A program made the position numbers and the translations under genes. Positions 24,898-36,288 of a DNA stretch of 64,000 nt are shown here, one piece after another (position 1 is the stretch's first letter; each line of letters opens with the position of its first letter). Source of the stretch: Ganoderma boninense (lineage: Eukaryota; Basidiomycota; Agaricomycetes; Polyporales; Polyporaceae); contig CM035307.1 in assembly GCA_002900995.3 (NCBI GenBank), forward strand, positions 3,100,001 through 3,164,000. The letters run 5' to 3'. The notes beneath the pieces are model-generated. The model saw only the letters and a program-made list of their open reading frames with translations, searched no databases and was not told the DNA's origin.

Positions 24898-25234
24898 GGT
24901 CGAAAAAAGTCTAGGGGGAATAAGGGTAGCAAGAGCAGAGTTGAAAGGGACTGTTCAAGAACCAATATGAGACGATAGAGTAGTCGGCTTTTTGTGGAGG
25001 GTGGTGGTGACTGGAAGAGGTAGCACAAAGCCTCGGCCGTCGTGACTGACGTGATGCACCACCGTGACGCCCGACGAGTCACTCTCCCATTCGTTGGGTC
25101 GTTGCAGCGGTACAAAATGCATAAAGTATCGAACATTGCAACAGTCTTATAACAGTATGCAGAAACTACGCCAGACAGGGAACAGAAACCGAAAAGGACG
25201 AATGCATGGCGTCCTCGCAACGATGTCGCGGACA
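24898..25234. other. Intergenic, promoter of RGG/Q-rich gene
   Basis: About 340 bp between tandem minus-strand genes. No motif stands out. Confidence 0.4.
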
Positions 25235-26766
<1,532 letters not shown>

Positions 26767-26985
26767 TGCTATGTTGTACAAGCGGAAGATTAAGAGGTGA
26801 GCGTAGGGAAACTGTTGGAGAAATTGGACCGCTGAGGAGAGTTGCAGGAGAGTTGCCCTGGCGTTGCAAGGATTTGAGTTACCCAGAGTAGACGCCCATA
26901 TGAAATGCTAGGCGCCAAATGACGAGACGCGTCGGGCCTGCCACTCACTGACTTGAAGCTCTTCCCAGTTTGCCCCCGCCGCACT
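26767..26985. promoter_or_regulatory. Divergent promoter KRR1 / NCBP3-like
   Basis: 219 bp separate the two start codons, so regulatory sequence must be shared or overlap. No specific factor site is assigned. Confidence 0.5.
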
Positions 26986-28312
26986 ATGGACATCTACCCT
27001 GACGACTCTCCTCCCATTGTTCTCCCTTACGATGATGACCCTATCCCAACCGACGAACTTGACCTGGCCGCCGCCTCTACTTCCTTCGATCCCTCCGACA
27101 ACGGTCGGTCTTTGGCAGACCGCATCGGACACGCCAAGGTGTATCTACTCTCCGACGCGTCCAAAGCTCGGAGTGGAAAGGTGCGCGGACAGCCTGTATG
27201 CGCGGCGTGGGTTGCGGGGCCTAATGTGGGAGTCATGACTACTATTTGCTTGCCCTCTGCGCTCTATTTTTGCTGGATTTGGTGTTCGCGTTACACCTGC
27301 GTCCTTGGCTCAGCGGCGACGAGACGAGGACGATGAAGACGCTCCTAAAGACGAGGAGATGGATGAAGGAGGTACGCGAACAGCGTCTGTGCATATAGCC
27401 AAATTCGGGGCTTACACGCTAAATCGCGCAGAGTCGCCATACCGCGAGAACGCGATCCTTCTCCACGGCTCACCGATATCCCACCTCCCAACATCAAACA
27501 TCTTCGCTTATGCAACGCACTTCGACGCGCATCCCCTCGGCCTCGAGTGGGTAGATGACACAACCTGCGTCCTCGTGTTCGACTCCAAAACCGATGCACG
27601 CACTGCGTTCCGCTTCCTTCAAAAGTCCCTTGCAGAGGAGCCCGCCATCGACGACAGCTCCGTCACCGCAAAGCCCATCCCGGTTCCCATCTGGCCTGCC
27701 GAGGATAGAATCAACGCTGCTCTAGAAAAGAGCGAGGGTCTGAAGGGCATCCTGCGCATGCGGTGGGCGCGGGTGGACGACATCAAGAAGAGGGGCGCGA
27801 AGAAACAAAGCGAGTTCTACAGGAAATATGGGCGCAACGCCGGCAAGACCTTCGAGGAGGGCCCGCCGCCACCAAAGCGACGCCGTCCTCAAGAGTCGAT
27901 AACAGACGCCGTGACGAGGGCCCAACTGGACGAGGAGCTGGACAATTTCCTGGCGGAGGACGACGACGCGCCACCTCCGTCCCCGCCATCCAAGATGCGT
28001 TCCGACTATATCGGAACGGATGGCAGGACGCTTTTGGAACGTACCTCAGCCATGCGCGCACACTCTGATGATAACTCGCTCGCGTCGCGTTTAACCTCGC
28101 CACTCCCACGCCGTGCGCGTACTCGGAGGGATGAGGATGTATCATGGGAAGGGGAGGAGAAGCCTGGGTTGCATGACAGGCTATCAGATCCTGGGTTGAG
28201 GCATGGAAGGGGTAACAGGGATAGGACGCGGGGAAGACGGCCACCCCGGCAAAGGGCTACTCAGGAAGACTTGGATGCGGAACTGGATGCTTTCTTGGCT
28301 GCCAAAGACTGA
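26986..28312 (+). CDS. NCBP3-like nuclear cap-binding/mRNA export protein
   Basis: Exons 26986-27180, 27314-27371 and 27432-28312; the middle intron is in-frame, so it reads through if unspliced. The acidic N-terminus is followed by an RRM-like fold: YRENAILLHGSPISHLPTSN, GLEWVDDTTCVLVFDS and ARTAFRFLQ. This matches the NCBP3 (DUF2414) domain that binds capped mRNA with the cap-binding complex. Next is ILRMRWARVDDIKKRGAKKQ, then KYGRNAGKTFEEGPPPPKRR, a basic motif region. Two copies of an acidic/hydrophobic helix, AQLDEELDNFLAEDDD and EDLDAELDAFLAAKD (the C-terminus), resemble the FoP/UAP56-binding type helices of mRNA export adaptors. The RRM call is good; the export role is inference. Confidence 0.8.
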
Positions 28313-28549
28313 TCATTGAACTGGGTTAATTATGGTATACATACTGTACAATAATCTTGTAATGTGTAGGCTTTATGTTGCGGCTTGTAGAGGTAGAGAA
28401 ATATGCACCGACCCTTACTCTTGCTTGAACCATGGTATGAGCCATGGTATGAGCTAAGAGCCTCTTGGGTGACTGCAGGGCAGGGGCCGACGTTTTATAG
28501 ACGACCTCAAAACATATGAACATCGTGTAGTCCGCAGCGAAACCCCGAT

Positions 28550-29006
28550 CTACGAAGGTACGATGGTTTTCAACTATGGAAAGGAATAGTGAGTTGCAGC
28601 GATAATATATGCTAGGAGCGTTGGATGTACCTGTAAGCCATGAATACCTTGAATTTCCTCCTTCAATGTCTGGTTCACGAGCCGCTGCTGCTTGACCATT
28701 GACAGACCCTTGAACTGCTCGCTAGCGATTATAATGTTGTAGAAGGTCCCACATCCACCTGTATATGGCCACTTCTTCAGTATCATCTACAATAATGTGC
28801 ATGCAAGACGTACCGGAGACATCCTCCACACGCAGCTCAGATGGCGTGAACTTCTCTGTGAGCTTCTGGTGGATGAGCCGCTCGCCATCCGTCGAGAAGT
28901 TGGCGTGCGCGGCGGCTGTTGCAGAGTACCATCGGGTGATTGAGAGGGCTGGAAGGGCCAATGACGGCCGCGCTATTCGTCGGGCGAGGGCAAGAGATGA
29001 TAGCAT
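28550..29006 (-). CDS. BolA-like mitochondrial Fe-S factor (BOLA3/Bol3)
   Basis: Small mitochondrial protein that helps glutaredoxin-5 pass [4Fe-4S] clusters to targets. The start at 29006 gives an Arg-rich presequence ([18 protein letters not shown]). The BolA fold follows: [59 protein letters not shown], and IHGLQLKTIVPS at the end. Introns lie near 28,757-28,813 and 28,574-28,629; the last exon is eight codons. The Cys in GGCGTFY is the cluster-ligand position of this subfamily. It diverges from COX15 across 262 bp. Confidence 0.93.
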
Positions 29007-29268
29007 CCCGAGGTCTGGAAGGCAGCTGGAACTCGCCCAGCAGCGCAGGAGAGAATGTGGCGGAGAGCCGCAAGCGCCTGACGCATTCCAGCCCGACGCG
29101 CATCGACGCGCGCATCGACGCGCGCTCGTCGTCCCGATCGTCCCGAGCCGTCTCGACCCTCGCTCTGGCTTGGTCCAAGCTCACACTCTCTGCGCCGTTC
29201 TGCGCTTGGTGCCCAACACTCTCTTCACCACTCTCTCCGACGTGCAAGGCGTAGGTGAGCTGGCACAG
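29007..29268. promoter_or_regulatory. Divergent promoter BOLA3 / COX15
   Basis: Only 262 bp lie between the start codons of two nuclear genes for mitochondrial proteins. It carries repeated CGACGCGCAT-like words at about 29,095-29,125. A shared control region is likely. Confidence 0.55.
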
Positions 29269-30948
29269 ATGTTCGCAGGACTGTGGGCACGGGGGTTCGC
29301 CCTCGAGTGCCGCTCCGCGACGTCGCTCGCGCACCTTTCGCGTCATGGGCCTTCCCGACTCCTCCACCAGACCGTTCCCAAATCCACGTCACTACCCTCG
29401 CTCGCGCGCAACCGGGTGCCAGCATGGTCGACGCTGAGCGCATTCCGCAGGAACGGCCTGTGGAGCCCTAGCAGGAACCTTGCCCTCCGCGCCGGTGGAG
29501 GTGCTCCGCGTCGTGCGTTTGACCCGCGTTTCTTCTCCTCAAATGCGGCGGAAATCCCGGCGAGCGAACTTCCAGTCCTCTCGCCTCCTGCGGTCGGAGG
29601 ATGGCTGGTCGCCTCCGCGGCACTTGTCTTCGCGGTCATCGTCGTTGGTGGGGTCACTCGTCTTACGGAGTCCGGTTTGAGCATCACGGAATGGCGGCCC
29701 CATTGCTGGCGTTCTCCCTCCCCTTACCAAAGCGGAATGGGAGGAGGAATTCAACAAGTACAAGGCTACCCCGGAGTTCAAACTGTATGTCGCTCGCCTC
29801 TGTTCGTGTACTTGTTGTACTGAGCACGGTCGTTCTACGCCAGGCTTAACCATTCGATTTCGCTGAGCGAGTTCAAGGACATCTTCTACATGGAGTGGGG
29901 TCATCGCGTCCTCGGTCGCCTCATTGGTATTGGCTTTGTCGTCCCGCTCGCCTACTTCGCTCTCCGTAAACGGCTCACCGCGACCCTCCCCCGGCACCTG
30001 TTCGGCATGGCGCTGCTCATCGGCGCACAGGGTGCGCTCGGCTGGTACATGGTCAAGTCAGGACTTGAGGATTCTCTTATGGAGACTCCCGGAGCGGTCC
30101 CGCGTGTGTCGCAATACCGTCTGGCGGCGCACTTGGGCACGGCATTCGTCCTCTATGCGGGCATGTTCTACACTGGCTTGGCTACGATTGCGGACTGGCG
30201 ATACGCGAACAAGGGCTGGTGGAGCGGCTTGAAGGAAAACGGCTCACAATGGAAGGAAATCCTCGCGAACCCCCACATCAAGAAGTTCGCAAGGAATGCC
30301 AAGGGTTTGACCGCACTCGTTTTCCTCACTGCTCTTTCTGGTGAGTACTCTCCAGCCTTCTGATGGAGAACTTGAGCTAACTCTTACCTGCGCAGGTGCC
30401 TTTGTCGCTGGTCTCGATGCTGGTCTGTTGTACAACGAGTTCCCGCTCATGGGCGGACGTCTCGCGCCTCCGGCCGACGAGCTTTTCGATCCCGCCTATG
30501 CTAAGAATGCTGATCGGTCAGATCTCTGGTGGCGGAACATCTTGGAGAACCCTACGAACGGTCCAGTTTAACCATCGCTGTCTGGTACGAATTCTCCATG
30601 CTAGATTTCTCCCTCTCTTACCTTTGACCATCAGGCCATCACCACCTACGTCGCAACGGCAGCGCTGTATCTGTCCGCTCGGAACCCGGTGCTCCGCGCT
30701 GCCTTGCCCCCATTGACACGGAGGATGGCCACTGGCGCATTTGCGATGGCGAACGTCCAGGTCCTCCTCGGTATCTCCACTCTCTTGTACTTGGTCCCCA
30801 TCTCCCTCGCCGCGATGCACCAGGCTGGCAGTGTCATGTTACTGACAACCATGATGCACCTGCTGCTCTCGCTCAGGAGACCAGGAGCAGCCGCGCAGGC
30901 CTGGAGACAGGCCTTCAGGAACGCTCAAAAGACAGCTACTCGCGCTAG
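29269..30948 (+). CDS. COX15: Heme A synthase COX15
   Basis: Inner-membrane heme A synthase that oxidises heme O for cytochrome c oxidase. The start at 29269 ([16 protein letters not shown]) leads a long Arg/Ser-rich presequence ending near RFFSSNAAE. Transmembrane segments begin [20 protein letters not shown], and heme-ligand contexts are [40 protein letters not shown] and FNHRCLA, then [20 protein letters not shown]. Introns: about 29,785-29,844, 30,340-30,396 and 30,585-30,634. Two frame breaks sit inside conserved motifs: CCCC at about 29,699-29,702 (CCC keeps [16 protein letters not shown]), and an extra A near 30,552 (PTTVQFNH). The end at 30948 assumes one more A near 30,930; as written, the frame runs to 31252 over the 3' end of PRE5. 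Confidence 0.9.
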
Positions 30949-31149
30949 TTCCTTACACGGGCTATTATCTGTAGAGCACATAATTATCGCTATACTCGCT
31001 TTCGACATACTTACCTCACACATACACCCATCTCATCCAATACTAATGCACGGCATCGAGGATAGTGCAGTCGCTCGACTGAGGGATATGAAAACAGTGC
31101 AAGACACCTCCGGGTCTACTAATTTTACAACATGTCGAATGGTTCGTGC

Positions 31150-32259
31150 CTACTCTGCCATCTGCACATCCTCGTCACCCGCACCCGCGGCCGCGGCAGG
31201 TGCATGGGCAAGGGCGTCTGGATTCTCCTTGGGGGTCATGCTCTGCAGGTAGACCTCGATGATCTCGCCCTCCAGGATGCGGAAGTTGCCCTCAGTGCCG
31301 ACATCGGTTTCGTGCGGACCACCGGCACCAATGATACCGATCGAGGTGTTGTTGATGGTGAGCTCCTTGTCTTGCTGGAGGGTCTCCCGCAGCGCATGCA
31401 GACCGTGGCGGATGAGCTCTTCCAGTGTACCTGGGGATTGTTGAGCACGGAGCATGGCTTAGGAGAGAAAACACGAGTGGCACATACAGTCCGCAAAGCT
31501 CTCGTAGTGCTTCTCGAGGTACGTTTTCGCGCTTTGTGACCGCGCGCCGATGGACATGGCGTAGTACTCATAGGAGTTCCCCGATGGAGAGAACTCGTAC
31601 AGATGGGGTCCTTGCTTGTCCTGTCCGATCACGAGCAGACCGACACCATATGGACGGCGGCCGTATTCCTGGGTGTTCACTTGTGCCTCTGATCAAAGGT
31701 CATGGAATCAGCATAAGGACATTAGGTATACCGCCTCATGAGGACGTACTGTCGGCAATGGCTCCAACGAGTCGGTTCACGGGTGCGGGGCGGTTGAAGA
31801 GCATGCGGGAAGACATAGCCTGTTGCCTCATGAAGTTGCTGGGAGGGAGGAGACGTTGGAGACGTCCACGCAAGCGCAACGATCACAGACATACCTCAAT
31901 ACACGCGCGTCGGAGGTCAGGCCAGCGATCGCAATGCCGACATGGTCATCTATTCGGTACATCTTCTGCTGGTACGACGCGAGCTCGCCGAACGAACGCT
32001 AACACATCCGTAGACATGTAAGCAAGCATCGACGTTCTAATAGTACCAGGCGTACAGACCTTGAGTGCCAGGAGGATCGCATGTGTCTTCGATCGCAAAC
32101 CCACCGCCGCCGAGCCCTGCTTCACGGCCTCGAGCGCATACTCGACTTGGTGGAGGCGGCCCTGAGGCGAAAAGACAGTGTTATCGGAGTCGTAGGTGTT
32201 ACGGAACTGGAATATCGCGTCAGTAAGGAGTTCCTGGGCTTGGGCAGTGCACGTACCAT
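31150..32259 (-). CDS. PRE5: 20S proteasome alpha6 subunit (PRE5/PSMA1)
   Basis: Alpha-ring subunit of the 20S core. Family opening [20 protein letters not shown], then [58 protein letters not shown] and [20 protein letters not shown]. The FRNTYDSD exon has no ATG; an ATG immediately followed by a GTACGT donor lies at 32257-32259, so the first coding exon is just the start codon, joined across an intron of about 50 nt. The acidic/Ala tail ends GDEDVQMAE. Tail-to-tail with COX15. Confidence 0.93.
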
Positions 32260-33826
32260 GGCGGAGAAGGAGGAGGCGTAAGTGCAAAGAGTGTGCAAGC
32301 GCTGAGCGTACAGGCTGAAGGTGACGCGTCGCGGGCGACGCGCACGGTTGCCTTTTCTGGATCTGCATAAGTATCTGCTCCAATGTCAAGCGCCCCCCGA
32401 CCGGCGAGCATTCCACTGACTGCATACCAGGCTTCCGACTCCTAGACGTTAGAGCAGCCTCCATGAATCAGTCCGGGTGTTGGCTTTCCAACGGGGGTTA
32501 TGTGGGACCGCAGACAAAGACCGATGTTCTTCCCTTCATGAAGGATTAATATTTGCACTATGATAGCAAACAACAACAACCGTGAATGTACATGATATGA
32601 TACAGTGTGTGTACGTCGTGTATGTGCCACAGCATATAAGTACATTACGTGTGTGTGCGGATCTGGGTTGCTGTTTTAAATGCCCGGGGTAACATGGGGG
32701 ATATCAATATGATATACAGACAAGACGCTGGCGATGCGACTTGTCGGGTTCGTCCGCGTGAGTGCTGGGAGTGGGAATCATGAGAGCGACAGCGACGATG
32801 CCGGGCTGTCAGCGAGGTAAAAGGGAGTAGTGAACTCCAATAGGCGCATCGTCAAGATGTCGACGGACAACGTCTGCCACAACAAAACGCGCACCAGTTC
32901 CAAAAATGGGGTGGGGGGCATGACGTTCGATGACCGTGTGTGGAGACGAGCGATAGCAGGAATACCAGCCGGAATAGTCCCAGACTGGCAATATTAGCAT
33001 GAAGGGACAGATGAGGCATAGGAGAAGCGGGGTGAGGGAGGGAGCAGACAGTGGGGCGGCATGTGAGGCGAGCGGTGGATGGCATACATGAAGGTCATGA
33101 GGAGAGGGTAAGTCGAAGTAGTGGTATGTCGAGAGTTGAGGCCGTGGATATGAGGAAGAGAAAGGATGAAAATGCGACGAGCCCAGTGCAAGGTCAACAT
33201 GCCACGACGGGAAAAAATGTTTGATCACGATGACGGGGACAGAAAAGTGAATTGAAGCTCGAGGTGTCAAACGATGTGGTAGATCACCTGGTGGTCATGG
33301 ATCGGGAACCGTGCCGCCATGCTGTTGGGAAAACGTAGTGCTGGGCAAACGTGTGTTCTGGCTGACACAGCGTCGTCGGGAACAGATATCGGCTTGAGGG
33401 TATCTGTGAGGGGCCGTTGCACAATAAGGGAAGGATAAGACCGCCGACCAGTCCGATGGCTGGTGATAGACAACGGCACTCGCTCGGCGAGCACTCGTCA
33501 CTGACTGTGTTCCCGCGGAGGTTGTGGTTAATACGGTTCTGCTTGGCCCAGTCAATTCACGCAGAATGTGACTTCATACAGGGGAAGCACGGACCTTTTC
33601 ACGCACACACTCGACTGCAGTGGAGCGTTCGTGCGCAAGTTGTGCGAGAATCGCCAGCGCTCTCGTTGTCTTCTCGTCCACCACCGCTTGCGCCTACACT
33701 AGGACAGCAGCCCGATCCTCCGGCTTTCCGATGCACCGAGCCTTTTGCCCCGGTATCCCGACCACGTTTCTTCCTGTCGACATTTCTCAATTGATCAGTA
33801 ACCTTTCTAAGGACGAATAAAGTATC
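32260..33826. other. Long intergenic region without recognised gene
   Basis: About 1.57 kb. GT-rich stretches occur near 32,580-32,670. Open frames here lack domain or codon-pattern support. A small unrecognised gene cannot be excluded. Confidence 0.4.
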
Positions 33827-35780
33827 CTACGAACCGGTCGAGCTGTCGCGTGTGTTCATACCTGGTAGGACGGTGACCAGAAACTTGGGGGCGCCTTTCG
33901 TATCCTTGTCGATCGACGGACAGTCCTCGCCCTTCACGGCCTTCTTCGGTCTCCGCGCCTTCGCCTTCTCGCTGTCTATCTCCGAACTCGAATCCGACTC
34001 TGATGGTATCACGGGTATACTCCGCAACGGCGCGCTCGCAATGAGATGAGCTCGACCTGATATTTGCGGGATATTCCCATACTCCTTCGCATGTCGGCGA
34101 GGATGGCGAGGAGGCCTTGGAGGCGGCGGCTCGCGCACCTCAACAGTCGCCAGAGGGCGCGATAACGAAGGCGTGATAGCAGTAACGTTCGAAGCACGTG
34201 CAATCGGTGCTGGAGGCACAAACATGTCGGACTTGGAGGTCCACATGAACGAAGACCGATCGCACAGTTCCGTGAAGCTGTACGGGCGTTGGTGACCCAG
34301 TCGCTTCGCGCTCGAAAAAGACGGTGTGCCCATCACAGCTGTGCCAGTGCTGATTCTAGTTTTCGCCTTCGGTTTCATGACCTTCGCCTCTGAAGAGCGC
34401 CGCCGACGTTGAGGGGAGGAAGCGGCGGGGGACTTTGCAATCGAGGGTCGAGAAAGTGATGTAGACGAAGAGACAGCGGTGGAGCAGTCAGAAGAGGAAA
34501 CCTCGGTGGAGTCGGGAGGCGCCTCAGGAACGGTGAGGAAACCGAGGAATTGGAGTAGGAAGGACGTGCGATGGGTGGAATAGCGCCCCCGATTCCAAGA
34601 CTTGGAGAGGCTGTCGCAGTGGATCCGTGAGATCCGCGAGACCTTGCCGACGCGTGGAGTGGGGAGCCGGAAGCGCTCGCCAGGTCGACGCTCCATTCCC
34701 TGGCCTTCCCATTCTGAGCGTGAAATCCCACTTCGGTAGGGCGGGATCGTCCACCGTGTTCGAGGGGCTTGTCCATTGGAAATGATGAATGGAACGAGCT
34801 CGAAAGCAGTGTCGAAGACGGCGGAGGGAAGAATGGGTCGGACGATTCGAGCTCAGAATCCGTCGGCGGTGACAAAAGAGGTCGTGACGAAGACGACGAT
34901 GAAGAGGCACCGGAAACGCGATGGCTAGGCGCGAACTCGCCCGACCTCACACTGCTGCTCGTCGCGAACACTTGCCCGACTCTCCCGGCCTCAGTCATGA
35001 GAGGGGAAGAATGCATCTCGGATTGGTACTCCCACATCGGGGTGGTCGTGACATGGACGGTTTGACGAAGAGAATGGGCGGGAAGTCTGGTGGATTGCGG
35101 GGCGGCGGCTCGGTGGAAAAGGTATCGGCCAAGATGCGGCGTGAATGAGGGGACGTTGACGGGGCACCTGGGGGGCCTAGAGGGGGTTGTGACGCGCGGC
35201 TACGGGGCAAGTTCACGAAACCAGCGGCGCGCATGTTGGGGCCGAGAAGAGAGCGGGCGCTGACAGCACCTTCTGAATGCTTATCGAGCTGAGAGAGCGT
35301 AAGTGACGCGCGTTGCGTCTTGGTGTGCTGCGCAATAGGCGGATGGAGGGCGTGTGTCATCGATGAGGAAGAAGGAGTGGACGGGACGGAGGATATGAAC
35401 GCATTGGGGCGGCGCTGATCATGAGAGTGGGCTTGCTCTTGGTCGCGGAGTGCACGGAGTGTGCGAGAGGAAGTGAAGACGAAAGCGGTGGCCCCATATA
35501 CATCAACCTCTTCGCCTCGGGTGGTCAGAGTGGCAGAAGGGATGGGTTGACGGTCATCGACATCGATGGGACCGGGCGAGGGTGATTTTGTTTTCAAGCA
35601 CTTGGGGTTGCGCACTGAATTTGAAGCGGGTATGAGTGGAGGATTTTGAAAAGACGAAGAATTGAATGTGAATGGCTCACCGGTCTGAAGACTTGCGGTG
35701 TACTGGGAGTGATCTTCATCACCAAGCAACGGCGGGAAACATGTCGAGCGGCCAAGTGCTCGGTGGAGGGGCAGAGGCAA
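33827..35780 (-). CDS. Disordered Ser/Pro-rich protein, function unknown
   Basis: Not recognised. The minus-strand product is about 600 residues, mostly Ser, Pro and Arg, with no membrane segment or catalytic motif. An in-frame 66-nt intron with a GTGAGC donor lies at about 35,617-35,682. Order-prone pieces are KRLGHQRPYSFTELCDRSSF near the C-terminus and the basic stretch EKAKARRPKKAVKGED just before the end. Frame changes near 34,530, where one extra C would join YSNSSVSSPF to PEAPPDSTEVSS. No in-frame ATG was found at the 5' end, so the start is unresolved and an upstream exon is possible. Confidence 0.5.
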
Positions 35781-36288
35781 GAGGGAGTAGAAATGGGGAG
35801 CAGGTCATGTAAATAGCACACGACGCTCGGACGCTGCGCTGGTCAGGGAAACGAGCGAGGACACCAGACGCAGCGGCCCCACAGCAGGACCCGGTGTATG
35901 GTTATGTATCGGCTGCCACCGCCGAATGTTCCATGCATTGCAGAATGCACGAGGTGCTAGGGGTCCGCGTAATGCGGCTGCCGCTCGTGGCCCTAGATCC
36001 GGGCGCTCCTGGCAACTTATCTTGCCGAGTTATCAGAGGTACAGTACTTAATCGATTTACTTATCATCCCGTCGACGGAATGACGTAATGGCGGTTTGCT
36101 CTGAGCCGCTGGGCGATGGTGACTGGGATTGGGATTCGATGCTGCGAGTGCAGTATCTGGCCTTGAGGTTCCCATGGTCCTCCAGAAGCTTATCGCCAAG
36201 GTTCTGCCATGGGCTTACAAGCCGGACTTTGGCAACTCCTGACCGCTCCTTTTCTCTCCCCACCATCTTCACCCACCGCCACCACACC
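35781..36288. other. Divergent intergenic region upstream of aldehyde dehydrogenase
   Basis: About 500 bp. A short pyrimidine-rich tract precedes the ATG at 36289. No other feature is seen. Confidence 0.4.

Noticed and set aside
28765..29268. N-terminal extension of COX15 upstream of 29269
   Set aside because: The frame is open but runs antisense into BOLA3; the ATG at 29269 directly precedes a typical presequence.
32809..33270. 153-residue minus-strand open frame in the PRE5 intergenic region
   Set aside because: His/Pro/Ser-rich with no conserved pattern and no supporting splice context.
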